Shown piece by piece: positions 1 through 12,899 of a stretch of 64,000 bases of DNA. Source of the stretch: Monilinia fructicola. Taxonomy: Eukaryota; Ascomycota; Leotiomycetes; Helotiales; Sclerotiniaceae. The notes beneath the pieces are model-generated. The model was not told the origin of the DNA and ran no database searches. It worked only from the letters and a program-made list of their open reading frames with translations. The position numbers were made by a program, and so were the translations under genes. The stretch lies in assembly GCA_008692225.1 (NCBI GenBank), contig VICG01000014.1, positions 248,001 through 312,000 of the forward strand. Reading direction: 5' to 3'. Position 1 is the stretch's first letter. Each line of letters begins with the position of its first letter.

Positions 1-1446
1 AAAAGAGTTTCTAATGTGGAAATTAAAGTGTTCGGGAATGCATGGTAAGTGAGAAATGAAAATGTAAAGAGAAATACGAAGAACTAAATATAAATAACAA
101 CTGAATAAAAAAGAATAAAATAAAAATAAAAATAGAATGCTAAATGGAGGTAAAATTGATGAAAATTGTGTTAAATAAGTGTATGCTTTCCTATCTCTCT
201 TTATAAAAATATAAAATATATGCATATAAAATATACAATAAAATTACACAATATAACATAAAATAAAGCAAAAGTATTTTTCAAAAGAATAAACACCATA
301 AAATTTTTAGAATTTTTTTTTTTAAACTAGTAATTCCTAGTTCTAACTTTTAGCAAAGCAGCTCTCCTTTAAAGTATCTCCTCAGCCTTTTAAGATTTTT
401 CCTCTAATCTTCTTCTTCTCGGTCTCTCTCTTGAGAAACTTTAAACTCTCGGAAGTAAAGAGGGCAAAACGAGATTAAAACAATAGCGGCGGTCTGCGGG
501 ATGGCTTGACCGTGACCGGGTTATGATTTTTTTGGGAGGGATTGGGTGGCGGGTGGACACTGGACTTGGGTGATTGGTGGAAGATAGGATGGATAGGGTA
601 TGGTCGAATGGTGGAATGGTGGATTCGACTTAAAAACGTGTCAAGTACTGGTACTAGGTTCCTTACTAGTTTACAGGCCTTACTGCGTACAGCAAACAGC
701 AACCTTAACCTTGAGATAAAGTAGGTAAGCTAGGTGGTACCTAAAGGTTTGTGGTTAATATCGATAAGAAGTACAGAGTATACTGTAGACTCAGTGTAGA
801 GTGGTTTCTTTCTCTCGCTTCTCCTTTTTCGTTTTTCTCGTTATCGCTGTTATGGTCGTGGTCATGGTCGTCGATCGATCTGTCTACCTATGAGTGACGT
901 CTATAACGTTTCATATTCAAGGGAGTATGGGAAGTTGCGGTGCTGGGTGGAATCGTATATCCCATCCCATCCCATCCCGTATGTGAACAACAATCAATAG
1001 TTTACTGTAAAACCCAATCTTATCTCCATGGGAGCTTCCAAGGTTGTCTTACATGGAAGACAAGCGGAAGGAAAAGCTTGTATGACTGAGCAGTATAGTC
1101 AATTAGTCCTATCAACGAGTTAAGAAGAAACTAGAAATTTAAGTAAATGCTAAATGTTATAACAAATCTGGTTATAAAGTTGGTTCCTGCTTTAGAAGAC
1201 TTGGAATTAGGTAGAATGTGTAGATAGTATTGGTATTATAGTATTGTATTATAGTATTAGTATTATAGTATTAGTATTAGTATTAGTATTAGTATTAGAG
1301 TATTGATATTATAATATTATTATATATATATAGTATAGATAATATTAATATTATAATGTTATTATAACACACATAGTATAGATAATATTAATATTATAAT
1401 AATATCTAATATTATATAACATCGTATTAAATAAGGCCGAATATCT
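1..1446. other. intergenic, no gene recognised
   Basis: No supported gene. The first 350 bases are AT-rich with poly-T tracts. A short CATCC pentamer run lies near 961-980. From about 1205 to 1440 there is an imperfect TAGTAT/ATTAT repeat tract that runs directly into the TIR transposon starting at 1448. Short open frames near 475-724 show no domain and overlap on both strands. Confidence 0.6.
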
Positions 1447-1447
1447 A

Positions 1448-3466
1448 CTTGGCGTTGTTTTGGGTCAATGCCAGGCCATTTAAGCAAGAATTTCGAATTA
1501 TAATTTCTTCAACTACAAACACGTTGCCATATAAATTTATACTATAACACGTTCTACCCCTAAGAAAATTATATTATTCGAATCCTGAAAAATAGCTTTA
1601 CATATTAGATTTATTTATAAAAATGTAACTATTCCCAAATTACTAATATAAGCTAATTAACCTTGAATAAGATCCCTAAATAACTTTCCTTCCTTTTATT
1701 GATCTTTTTAACTCAATAATACTTTTTATTTAATAGAAAAGGCTTTAAATAATACTAATCAAATCAACATTACTATAATAGATTTAAAGGATCTTTTATT
1801 GATTAAGTAAAGAATACAAAGCTTTAAAACGTTAAAATTAAAAGGGCTAGAATAATCGATTTTATTAAAAACTTTCAATAAGCTAAAGAAAATGATTTAT
1901 ACTATAAAGGAACTTTTAGATTAATAGAAGTAGTAGATTAAGAGAAGAACTAACCATAAAAATCGTTATTTCCATTATATTTTATAGTTAATTTATATAC
2001 TTTTATAATATATAGAATAGTAATATTAATAAAATTTTAAGGGATTTTCAATCATTCCTTTTTTCATATTTTTACTATCTCTCTATATTATTTTAAGGGT
2101 ATATACCTTAAAATCTTCTCTTTCGAATTTAGGTATATATATAGTACCATATTTGCTTAATAGAGTTAAAATCCGGAGATTAAAGTAACTATAAAAATTA
2201 AACTATTTTATTAAGTTTAAAGTAGAATTTTATATAACTATTATTATATACCATTGTATTATTTATTACAAATTAAAAAAGTAAAATATTTAAATTAAAT
2301 CTTTTTATATTAAAGGATTAAATAAAGCTTTAAATACCCAAAAATAAAATAATACTAATTTACCCCCCCCCTTTAACCAATTATTTCTTTTAAACTTCTT
2401 ATTTATAATATATTTCTCCCTATTAACCAGCAAGCCATATTTTTTAATATTCCTCTTTTAATACTCTTTCTCCTTTTATATTTTAATATTTTCAAATATT
2501 AATTCATCCTATATATTCTTTTTATTGATTAAAATCATTTATATACTTATTTACCTAGTTTTTTTTTTACTTTATTTCAATCAAAAAGATTATACAAAAG
2601 CCAAAATAGTAGGTATAATATATTCTACCGAAAAATTGTTTATAACTATAATTTTTATTTGAATTTGTAGATTATATAACATCTTTATAATTATATTTAT
2701 TAAAGGTTAATTATATTCTTTTTTTTTTTGAATTTGTAAAATCATATAAAGGTAGTATTGATGAATATAATTAAACTAGAATTTGTTTTTAATATAGATT
2801 TAAAAGCTTTTACTCATACAATTTGTATTTCCCGTATAATTATAATTTAAATTAGGTTTATTCGATAATAAAAAGTAGATAAAATAAACTTTATACATAA
2901 TAGTATAAAATAAGGATTTCTTTAATTTTTTTTTATATATTATATTCCAATTCGATATATATTAAAAAGTATTTAATTTTTTAGATTTTCGAAATACTAT
3001 AATTATTTCAACAACCTTTTTTCATTAATAAAAGGAAAAGTAGATTATACCCCCCTACTATCTTTATTTTGAATGTTTAATATATCCGCTAAAAAAAGAT
3101 TGATTATATTTATTATATATATTAACTTAATTAGCTTTTTTATACGCTTTTTATTGTATTTTTTTTTATAATACATATAGAAAAATGATATTGTTAATTA
3201 ACCGTTTTTTGTATGGAGGAGGTTTTTTTATCAGTATTAATTATAACTTGCTATATATTTATAAGAATTTTGATTTTCGGGGTTTTTCGTAAAGGGTATA
3301 ATTACCCTTTAGTTTTATAACTTTTTTAAGGCATTTTTTACAATATAATATTAATTCGTTGATTTATTATTAATTTTTGAATATTTAATATATAGAAACA
3401 CGTTTCCTATATTAACGCGTTTTCGGCTAATTTTTTAGCCCGGCATTGACCCAAAACAACGCCAAG
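1448..3466. mobile_element. RIP-degraded TIR DNA transposon (family 1), about 2.0 kb
   Basis: The two ends are inverted copies of one another: 1448-1477 begins CTTGGCGTTGTTTTGGGTCA and its reverse complement lies at 3438-3466. A TA dinucleotide flanks both ends (1446-1447 and 3467-3468), the target duplication expected of Tc1/mariner-type elements, and the 2019 bp length fits that class. The interior is almost entirely A and T with no open frame, as expected after repeat-induced point mutation. The superfamily is inferred from length and TA duplication only, since no transposase is readable. A 253 bp element at 54967-55219 has the same ends. Confidence 0.8.
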
Positions 3467-3468
3467 TA

Positions 3469-5820
3469 TATCTATATATATATTATCTACTATCTACTAT
3501 CTACTAATTACTCAATTACTCCTTACTAATCATTACTAATTACCAATCATTACCTATATAATAGTCTACAATAATATACTCGATTATAATTATCATCGTC
3601 TTCTTCTTCATAATATATAACTTTCATAATAATACCAGTAATAATATCCACAGATCCAACTCCCTCTCTTCCCTCCTTCTCTTCCCTCCCTCCTTCTCTT
3701 CCCTCCCTCTCTTCTCCTCGCCTTACTCTTTTCATTCGCCATAACTTCTTGGGATCCCTCATACGAAATATGATACCATGTCGATCAGATAACATGTCAA
3801 GAGACTAACATCAATAGTCTAGAAACTAAGATTCAACATAAACTCACTCCCTACACAGTACATATCCCATCCATGCTCCCTCATCCATTGAATCATTCCA
3901 ACTTCATCTTCTCCCATTCTCTTACTCAGTCGAGTATTTTAGGATCCATCTCGCCTGCACGGCGCCCAAGGACTGACTGTGCTACTCTCCTGTGCTGTGT
4001 AACTAACATAAAAATAAACAGTACAATACAGTACAGTACAGTACCCAAGAATACGATTAGTCGTCCCTCTAATGTATGCATGCAGTGTCAATCACGATAT
4101 CCCCACGAATGAGAATGGATGAGAATGGATGACATCGTTAAAATACGAGCTGGAACCGACCGTTTCCACTGTGGCCAGGTTCATCTAGGTAAGAAAAAGT
4201 CACCATCCAATCTATTATTAACCAACGGCGTCGGTCAAATGATTCTTAAGCCCGCTTCGATCGTATTGTATTGCGCCTACCTCGCCTTCGTTACTTACCT
4301 TACCTTACGACCTCACATCCTTCACCAGTGACCACACCTCACCTCACCTCACCTCACCTTCCCTTCCCTCGCCGGCGCGCAATCCACTGGGCTGAATTAA
4401 CAATACGCTTTCCGTCATCCTACAGCATAGAGTATGTGCCCATGCCCACCATCGTCACGAACCCACTTACGATTCACAAACCATACATCCCTTGCCCTCG
4501 CAAAGATTTTGAATCGAACGTTTCCGTCGGCGCTCAATCCTTCTCTTCCGTCTCCCGAGGCCTTTTTTCGGCTTTGTAACATCATTCCAGATCTCTCCTT
4601 CCTAATGCATCTTCGCAAAACCCAAATTCGGTAAAGACTCCCCCGAATTTGGCGATCACTGTTACTTTTGCTGTATCAAAGAGAAAACCTTGCTTGCATT
4701 TTGAACTTTTCAAAACTGCACATTCAACGGATTCATCACAATCCCCCCCGGGCCCGGGCCCTTGACTGTATCAACTGATTCAACTCCTTGCTTGAATTGA
4801 CCTGACCCCTCACCAAAAATACATCTTGTTAAACCCATTCAAAGTTCTCCCACTTTCTATTTCCCATTTCCCATTTCCCATTTCCCGTTTCCCCTTCCAC
4901 GACTCGTCAACATGCAATTCCTCTCGTTTCAACTTGAGACTTGATTCGCCAATCCCGTACAGAGAACTCTTTCATTCTCCTCTCTAAAACCTTTTCATTC
5001 CAAGAACGATGATCATGAAATATTATTGATCCTTCCAAACCCACAATGTGATTCGTCCATTCCATCGGAAATTAAACAAACACTACTGTACCGACCGACA
5101 TGATGACATCCCTACCACTGACGAAAACCTTAGGGAAATTTCACCTCATTTCCCCGTTGTTCTTCCAAGATGGCAAAATAGTGAGTGACCAAGGGGCCAG
5201 AGGGGAGGGGAGAAAGAAGGTGAGGCAAGGCAAGGAGGGCAAGGAAGGCACTGAGGAGAAACCACCACGAGCTTTCAGGGACTTGGATCCTTGTTCTCCA
5301 TGATCCATCCTCCAACCGATATGATACTGTATATAAATAAATAAATAAAGAAATAAACAAATGAGCAAAAACATGGAAGTCGGTACGAGCTGGTCATGTT
5401 GACGTCAGAAGTCTGGAAATCTAACCGCAAGTTTGTTGTCGACATTGGTACGAGGAGAAGTCGATGGATGGTACGAGGAAGATCTGATGGGATGGGATGG
5501 TGCTGGTGCTGGTGCTGGTCTGCAAATGATTTCGTCAATCTCTTATTCTTGCTCGGATTTCTGGTTCCCTTGTAACCTTGACCGATTCATCATTAATTAG
5601 ACCGATGACCAAATAGTTTTTGAGCATGAGCACAGAATGGGTTTATTCATCGAAATTCATTTTCATCATATAAATATTGACAGGTAGGAGAACTCCTTTC
5701 AATTTCATGAAAGACACAATAAGAAATCTAAGGTGATGATGAATCTATCTGCAAATCTACAATGTGAGATAAAATGATGAATGGAGAAGTACTTCTCTTC
5801 ATCACGTGATGTAACTTGAA
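3469..5820. other. intergenic with simple repeats
   Basis: No gene recognised. The stretch holds purine/pyrimidine-skewed tracts (CCTCCCTCTCTT near 3660-3720), a CAGTA run near 4020-4045, a CTCAC pentamer run near 4330-4360 and an ATTTCCC heptamer run near 4857-4890. The several short open frames overlap each other on both strands and carry no domain. Confidence 0.55.
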
Positions 5821-5822
5821 AA

Positions 5823-6850
5823 TCACCTCCGAGTGATGGAGGAATAACAACACCTCAGACTCGTGATCGTTCTTTTTTCTTTCTCGGATGTGAAGGCCAA
5901 TGCGATCCCTCCTTTCTTTCCCAAGATCGACATCCTGTTGAGTGCATCTCCTATCTTCTTCCCATCATCGATACTGCATCTGACTCTCCGAATTGCGAGA
6001 AAACCATCATCTTCTTCCCACCGGCCGTTTGACCTTTTGGGTATCGTTTTTGCGTGGCAGTTTACCTGATCTGGTGGATGACCTTTTGATCTCATCTTTG
6101 ACATATCGATGTAGATCGCATACGCGTGTGAGATTGCAGCGAGGGACGGCCTAGCGATGGCGGATATCTCGTTGAAAGCATCTCCAACCTCTACTTTGCC
6201 ATCCATATTTTCCCACCGTCCTTCTCCAAGTGGCGATGGTGAGTGATCCTCTACTATCCGTATGGGGCTGGTGGTTCCTGAGCTGAGCTTGCTTGGGAAA
6301 TATTTGATTCCTCCTGTATTTCTGAGCGTTTTTCTTCAGGACAAAGGTAGGTTGCGCCAAAAGCAGTCGAACCGTGGTCCCATCAAGAGATAGCCAACTA
6401 CAGATCCAAGAGGTCCAGGGAAATACATTCGTTGTATTGAAACTTGGCAGACCTTTCCTTGATGAACACAACCCGTCCGTGCCAATCTCAGCAATCCTTT
6501 TGGTACCATCGTTGTGTGATTCTTCGGTTATCTCCCAAGTCTATGAGATGCACGGGCTGGATATCCCTCCCCCCCTTCTCTTACTTCAGAGAACCGAATC
6601 CTCTCCTCCTGATCACATCGCGTTGCATCTGCAACCGCATGAAGCAAGACGAATTCGAAAACCCCCATCGCCCGCTCCCGTCCGTCAAGCTCCAATGCTG
6701 CGCCCAGTGGATGAAGTCACAGAGAGCGGTCCAATTTCACCACGGGCTTGTTGCCAGCATCCCATTCATCGTTGATGTCTGCCATCTCGATAGATGGGTA
6801 TTGGTATTCGATGGGCGTCACGTCAGCTTTTTCAAATATCTCATATCCCA
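5823..6850 (-). pseudogene. possible decayed protein-coding gene
   Basis: The minus strand shows consecutive coding-like segments in different frames. Near 6720-6850 a frame reads MADINDEWDAGNKPVVKLDR. Near 6480-6590 a frame reads DIQPVHLIDLGDNRRITQRW and continues through isolated TGA and TAG codons. At 5823-6206 there is a 127-codon open frame. The in-frame stops at about 6380-6530 are of the type made by C-to-T change of CGA or CAG. I recognise no domain, so function is unknown. It could be a RIP-damaged gene, a gene with several introns or an error-laden assembly of an intact one. The plus-strand open frames here look like shadows. Confidence 0.3.
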
Positions 6851-6895
6851 AGCCTGTTTTGTGACACGGGCTGGGAATGGATGGGGTTCTGGATT

Positions 6896-6896
<1 letters not shown>

Positions 6897-6933
<37 letters not shown>

Positions 6934-8539
6934 CTCGTAGATGTTCAAATAGATGGGCGGATTCACTCATGTTGATTTTATAACCTTGTTATAAGGGTGT
7001 GTATACATTCATCCATCCATCCATCCATCCATCGTCCATCCATCCATTTATCCATTCATTCATCCACCCCTCCATCCCTACAAACGCATCTCCAAACCAA
7101 CAACAATAAAAGTGTCTGCCCCAAAACTTCGCAGTGGCAAGAGCCCTGGAGGGAATGAGACAACAACTTCGACCACGATTACCATTATTATTCTTCTTTC
7201 TATCCATTTTCCATCCAAACCCCTAGCTAAAGCTACGAATGGACATCTAACTTCTAGGTAACTCCAAATAAAACGCCCTACGAATTGCGAATCACGCTAT
7301 CCATCAACCACCCACGCACCCACGCACTCACTTACCTCACACCAAACGAGCCAAAAAAAAAGAAAGGAGAAGAAAAGAAAAGAAAATAGCACCACGAATA
7401 ACCGTCCTCACATCCAAGACGATCGAAGTCGAAATGCGGTTTTGGGCTCGCGGAAAGAACGGCACGTATCGCTATCTCTTGAGAGGACGTCGACGTCTTG
7501 CGTTGAGCCTCGCAAGGCATGCTTGCTTGGTTGGCTGGTTGGCTTTGTGAAGATTGGGATTGGGGGTATGATGTGTGCGGGTTTTTGGGCTGGTGGGGCG
7601 TGGGGTTTCGTTTGTTGGGTGGGTGGGTGGATGTGCTGGGTTGGGTTGGATCTTGATGTTCGGGGTGTGGAGTTGGGGTTGTTTGTGTGGAAGGGAGAGG
7701 GAGAGGGAGAGGGAGATGTGTAAATGAATGAATGAAGAAAAATGAGATGAGTATCATCCCTTGGATTCTGCTCATAGGAAGGAGTTGACTCCCGCGGAAC
7801 AGATATTTAAGATCGTATCTTGTGTTTTGGGAGTGGTTGAATGCTTTTAGCTGTAGCTGTAGCTGTAGCTGTAGCTGTAGCTGTTATCATTGTACCCACA
7901 AAAAAAAGGAAACAAAAGGGAAATCTTTCTCCCAGTGGAAACAGCACGTGAGTCAACAAACCCAGAATCCAAACCGAATACATTCTTTTCATCCTCGGAT
8001 CCGATGCGTGCAAGCGTACGCGCATGATTGCAAGCCGAGCAGTGTGCTTTGGAGGTGGGATTGAGGTTCGATGGGGATTTGCGTGGTCGGGAAAGGGGGG
8101 AGGGGTTGATTTGGTGGGTGGGGGGGAGAAATCTTGCTCTCGTCAGGTTGCTATTGGACTTGATGGATCATGTATAGGATCTGAGATCTAAGGCTTAAAC
8201 TTGAGGAAGGAATGAGGTTTAAGTTGTCCATAGTTTTCTGGTCTTGGGTTGAGTTGAGGAACCTGGTGGTTAAAGGGAAGATGGATGCAGTATTTCTTCT
8301 ACTTATAGCATTTGTGAAACTTGGGATTCTATCCAGAGGGTGGCAAGAGAATCGCATCCAAGGTAGAATATGGCTTTACCAAATTCCGGTACATATGTGC
8401 TCCCGGTCCTACTCGAGTAGATACTGATATTCGTAACAACAAAATCACAAATCTGAATCCGTGGAAGAAGCTTTTCAAGTAGATGAGCAAGTTGACATTC
8501 AACATGATATCTCAACCCTGCATAGCTAGATGAAACAGC
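6897..8539. other. intergenic with microsatellites
   Basis: No supported gene. A TA dinucleotide run lies at 6897-6935, a CATC/ATCC tetramer run at about 7009-7060, a GGGAGA hexamer run near 7690-7713 and a TAGCTG hexamer run (about 6 copies) at 7848-7885. Open frames here are low-complexity (Pro/Thr/Ser- or Trp/Gly-rich) and lie opposite one another. Confidence 0.5.
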
Positions 8540-8960
8540 TCAGGATATCTTACAATGTAATGTATTGCCAAGACCAATTGGATCATAACTCCAGCAAGTC
8601 ATCGCCGTGGCGCCAATATATTTCTTCCCATCAACACAACCCTCGATGCAATATCCCACCCAGTCCACAGCCCAAGTTGCCCGACCGAATATCATCTGCA
8701 ATTTATTCTGCATATCACCACCTAGCCCAGGCACTTCCTCAGCATCCTTTCGTAAGATTCTAGGCGTCAATTTGCGGAGCTGGTGTCAGTACAGGCCTCT
8801 CCTTCCACATGAACCCATCCCTTCAGGCCACCTAATTATCTTTCGTCGTACTTGGCAGTGCACATTGCTCGTATATTTCTTTGGCGAAGCGAGGTCCAGG
8901 AACGCGGCATAACAGCAGACACCAAACAAATCACGAATTTCCATCTCGGTGGCTTGCTCC
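8540..8960 (-). pseudogene. possible small hypothetical gene or fragment
   Basis: The minus strand holds a 76-codon open segment (8540-8770). The same frame continues upstream, with one stop near 8775, to about 8960, where it reads DLFGVCCYAAFLDLASPKKY. The lower part contains a Gly/Cys/Trp-rich stretch, GCVDGKKYIGATAMTCWSYD. I recognise no family. There is no clear ATG or splice structure, so this may be a decayed exon or chance coding potential. The plus-strand frames across the same bases are equally open, which keeps confidence low. Confidence 0.2.
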
Positions 8961-9960
8961 TTTTATCAGCTGGAGGTGGAGGCTGATGAGCGAATCAATG
9001 ATGTTGCCAGCCTGGCCCTCTTACTTCTTCTTGCAATCCGGACCAATCTCGTCTGGAAAGTCCTCTGGTATAGTGCTTTCACTGCAGGGCAGGTTCCGGG
9101 AGGACTAGCAGAACGCTATGCCCCGGGGTGCATTTCGTGGATGATCGAGCATCGTGTCTACCTGACTTTGAAAAGTTTATGATATTCCGGGTGCTTGGAA
9201 TAATCGTGGTGGCAGTAGTGTTTGAAGGTGTTCATAGCTTTACGCATGATTGTGGTTGTAAGAACGATTTTGGGGAAGTGTAAGCAGAGGCCTATCTGAT
9301 ATGGAATGATTATCACCTGTCTATGGATGTCAGTCTTTTGCTTGTAATAATAGAAACATGGGTCTTCAACTGTCGTGTTGTACTTGTCAGAGGATTCTTA
9401 AGGAAGTGTTAGCAAATGGCGTTCTGGATGGAATAAGAATGATACCCGGAGGGAAAGAAAGGCATAAACTAGAGTAGAGGAGATAAGTATCTTTGATGGT
9501 ATGTTGTGTTTACCAATGTGTTGTTGAGTTTTGAGTCTTGGTTTGCGAAAGTGTTTATGTTGCATTGAAGAAGGAAAGTATTGAAATCGGTAGGAAGAGC
9601 TCAGGGGTATAAGGTAAAACATCGAACACTCACGCTACTCTTATCGAAGCTGTTTTTCATAGATGACCAGCCAAATATGTGCGTCGAGTGCAAGGCTCGC
9701 GGGGTGTATAGCTAATCTTGGTTGGCTATATGTACCCTCACTTGCGTCACATCACACCAGAAGAGAAGATAATCATCACGAATGAAAGCTACAGTATCCT
9801 GCAAATAGTTCGAACAGCAAGGCTCATGATTCATTTATAAAAGTGTGAGAGCCTCAAGCAAATTCAAGACTAAACTCTCCCCAAGAAGTAAATAGAACGA
9901 TCAAACTCCATCATATCAAAAAGCCAAGTCCTGATCTATCACCCACCCCATAACACCCAT
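8961..9960. other. intergenic, nothing recognised
   Basis: No domain-bearing frame, RNA gene or strong repeat was seen. Short open frames on both strands overlap and carry no recognisable motif. Confidence 0.45.
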
Positions 9961-10638
9961 TCAATCAATTATAAAACCTCTCCCACTGATTCGTACAACC
10001 CCACGCCCTTCCTTTTCCTCACTTATCAACCACATCAACCTTTTCCTTTCAAGTTCCAACTGGACGATCCAACGGAATCTCAACTCCATATCCACCCTAT
10101 CGTAATCAGGATTCAAACGTATCTCCGAAGCCTTACGATATGATCTACCAACAAGAATTTCAAGCTGTTGGAGATAACCTTCGACAGTGGATCCGAAATA
10201 ATGATCACGTTTAGGCAGTGGACCCCGGTAGTAAGAGTGAGAATGAGGCCAAGTTAGACATTCCTGGAAGTCGAACACTGTTTCATAGATACTAAAAGTA
10301 TTTGGAACGGGCTCTGGGAAATCTACTTTGGTGAAGTCGAGAATGGCTGTTAGACATTTTATGTGTGATTTGAGTACTTCTGCTTTATACCGTCCGTATC
10401 TTGTATAACATTCTTTGCAGATATCGGTAGCGAAGAGCGATTTGTGTTCATCATCTCCGCAATGCTTTTGGGTGTTGTTTGTGGGATGATGGTACTTCAT
10501 GGAAGAGTTCTTGTTAAGCATGCTTTCCTCTGACTGATTGCTCCCGCTTGGAGATTTTGTGATAATACCGGTGTCGGGAGAAAGAGGCTTCTGCTCAGGA
10601 GATTCACAGAAGGTGATGCTAATGATATGCTCGCACAT
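9961..10638 (-). CDS. hypothetical protein with a CxxC pair, 225 aa
   Basis: A single uninterrupted ATG-started minus-strand frame of 225 codons. I do not recognise the family. The N-terminal 65 residues are Ser/Asn/His-rich and look disordered. Residues about 74-80 hold a CKEC pair that could bind a metal. The C-terminal half is charged and aromatic, including ELRFRWIVQLELERKRLMWL, which could form an amphipathic helix. No signal peptide or membrane segment is visible. The neighbouring gene on the same strand is the 2EXR protein over 1 kb away, so no shared transcript is implied. The open length and non-repetitive composition favour a real gene, probably lineage-restricted. Confidence 0.55.
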   Translation of the reverse strand: MCEHIISITFCESPEQKPLSPDTGIITKSPSGSNQSEESMLNKNSSMKYHHPTNNTQKHCGDDEHKSLFATDICKECYTRYGRYKAEVLKSHIKCLTAILDFTKVDFPEPVPNTFSIYETVFDFQECLTWPHSHSYYRGPLPKRDHYFGSTVEGYLQQLEILVGRSYRKASEIRLNPDYDRVDMELRFRWIVQLELERKRLMWLISEEKEGRGVVRISGRGFIID

Positions 10639-11715
10639 ATTGAGCTTTCGAAATCAGCAAAAGATTGCGTTTTTTATATCTCGTGTGGAAACATTACCTT
10701 AGAATCTCAGTGATGCTTGAGTGGATAACGTAGTAGATAGAGCTGCTTGATTTTGATGTTGTAGACTTTCACCGTCTTGTGATCGAGAATCTTGGTTGTC
10801 GAAGAGCTGTGGAAAGAATAGACATTTAAAAGTTCCAACAGGTCAAGGTTTCTCCCGGTGATAATAGATGTACGAATCATCAACGAAGACGTATGTTCAC
10901 AGGCAACTTCTAAGATTCACTCCGTCTACATTCGCTTGCGTGACCTAAAAGTATTGAATAACCTCACATCTCTTTTTCATGAAGTTCGTACGATCTCATA
11001 GCGCCACCTTGCATATATCGTCCCACTCGAGACCTCGTGTAGTATACCTGATTTCAAATCACGGGAAATAATTACAATTTGTTCACCAATTCACGTCGGT
11101 GGATACTAGCTATTAACCAAGTCATGAAGCCAACATAAAATCATCGCCAATCCATATGAAACGTTTCTGAAACTATTACCAAATGAAAACAAACAACTGT
11201 AGGCAATCTTGTATTCAATATAGATTTAATTTCCTGATCTGATTCAAGCCCCTACATAGGGCAGGCTTGAGAGTCAACAACGCCTTGGGTTTCAGTCTAG
11301 AATATTGAAAACCACTGCACTGAGTGGAGAAGATACATTGCACATCAAAAGTTTTTGGTTGAATATTGATTATCGTCATAATTATTTGCATAATTGGAAC
11401 TTTGTGCCCAAGTAGAAAGGAAATACAACATGCCGAAGTAGGAATGAGGATGAATATGATAGAGTGATTGTCCCAGCAAGCAAGACCACAATGTTAGAAG
11501 TCGATGTTTATTGGTTGACCAGAGCTAGAAGAGAGTTTGAAGAAACGAAAATCCCTTGGTAGACGAAGGGCATTACGCGTTAATGAGTATATCTCTATTT
11601 GATACGATAACTAACTACTCTTAGCACAAACCATACTCAAGACTGCTTTATTCTGAGGCGAAATAAAATACTCGAGCTCAACGTGTGCTCAGAAACAACT
11701 TTCCTTGCCCCTGGT
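10639..11715. other. intergenic between two minus-strand genes
   Basis: Nothing recognised: no long frame, no tandem array and no RNA gene. It probably contains the 5' region of the hypothetical gene ending upstream at 10638 and the 3' region of the 2EXR gene. Confidence 0.45.
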
Positions 11716-12768
11716 CTACGAAACAGAGTAGACATTACTATTTTGCGATTCTTTGTATTCCAAAAACGCAGCATCAACCTCCAGTGGTTTGAGAAATGAT
11801 TTGATCCACCCTTTTTGTTCCCAAATATCTATATCCTTCTTACAAAACTCACTCAATGCAAGCAAGCGAGTAGGCTGCCAAACCATTCCAATCGTCTTCT
11901 TTACAATTTCTACTAATAGTTCAACTTCGTCATCAGGTAATCCTGCCCATTCATTTCCAAAAATCACTATTAAATGTCTTAAACTCCTAATACGTACTGC
12001 CAAATGATTAAGATTCCAGTTGTTTTGGCAAAATTTACCGGGGCTAGAATTATTCTTTATGTCATGTATCAAATCAAAATCCACAGCTATGGACCTTATA
12101 CCACCCCAGAACCAACAGGCTGGGCGGGTACCTCTGAAAGGGTGCTTGGGGTGTGACAGTATAGTTTTTTTACAGATCTGAATTCAGACCCAAAATGGGC
12201 TCGCGAGAAGCCCACGAATGTAACTCTTTTTGGGATATGTAAACGGTATCCACTTCAAAGTCGAAGTAGATGGCATCCGAACAAAAGGAATTGGACAGAT
12301 CCCATTTGGAATAACCGGGCAATGCGATTTCCCGAGACTCTTTACATGTGGTGAGTAGAGATGGGATTGGGGTATGAGAACGAAAATGCTGAATTCAAAT
12401 TTTCGAGTGTGAAGACAACGTTTAGGATCCGCATCAGACTGCTGGTTATTTTGCACCGCCCAACAATGCAAGTCGACACAATGAATTTCTACAATCCGTG
12501 GCTCGCAAACTGCAAACCACCATATTAAGCAACGTAATTTGGTGGGTAGGTCGGGAAAGAAATAGAAAGTGCAGTCTGCGCTATGCATGCTTGAGATGCT
12601 AGGAAATCCATTACCGCCCGTTCTGTCATTTCTTTGAGGATTCGGATTTTCTATCCTGAGGTATGAGAAGCGCGGGGGTTGTTGCTTTGGATCATTTGGA
12701 CCATGATTGCAGACCCTATACGGATCGGTCCACGGAGCTTGAGGTAAACCATTCCAAGGCGCTAACAT
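11716..12768 (-). CDS. 2EXR domain protein, frame-interrupted
   Basis: 2EXR proteins are a large filamentous-fungal family named for two conserved ExR motifs; their biochemical role is not known. The first ATG in the open frame is at 12768. The domain opens near 12560 with FYFFPDLPTKLRCLIWWFAV and EPRIVEIH. The reading then moves to the next frame, where it continues with IPSLLTTCKESREIAL and IYFDFEVDTVYI (about 12375-12175), a textbook 2EXR core. A possible 40 bp intron (12134-12173, GTAAAA to TTTCAG) restores the frame into RPACWFWGGIRSIAVDFDL and the C-terminal part ending at 11716. The frame change near 12360-12400 has no convincing intron and may be a single-base error. The gene is either functional with sequence errors or a recent pseudogene. 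Confidence 0.72.
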
Positions 12769-12899
12769 CTTATGGTAGCGGCTTAAGTCAAGGTCAAAAA
12801 TAGGAAAATTCCAAAGATGTTGTATTTTATCGATGTATTTTGGAGAACGATACAGAGTGCAGGAAACACTGTCAAATTCAGAGCAACAACCCACTGGAG

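Noticed and set aside
1205..1440. Possible LTR or telomere-like repeat from TAGTAT units
   Set aside because: Not a telomeric unit (TTAGGG absent) and no paired copy. Treated as simple repeat.
6374..6983. 133- and 179-codon plus-strand frames
   Set aside because: The minus strand shows more protein-like segments here. The plus frames run into a TA microsatellite (Tyr-Ile repeat).
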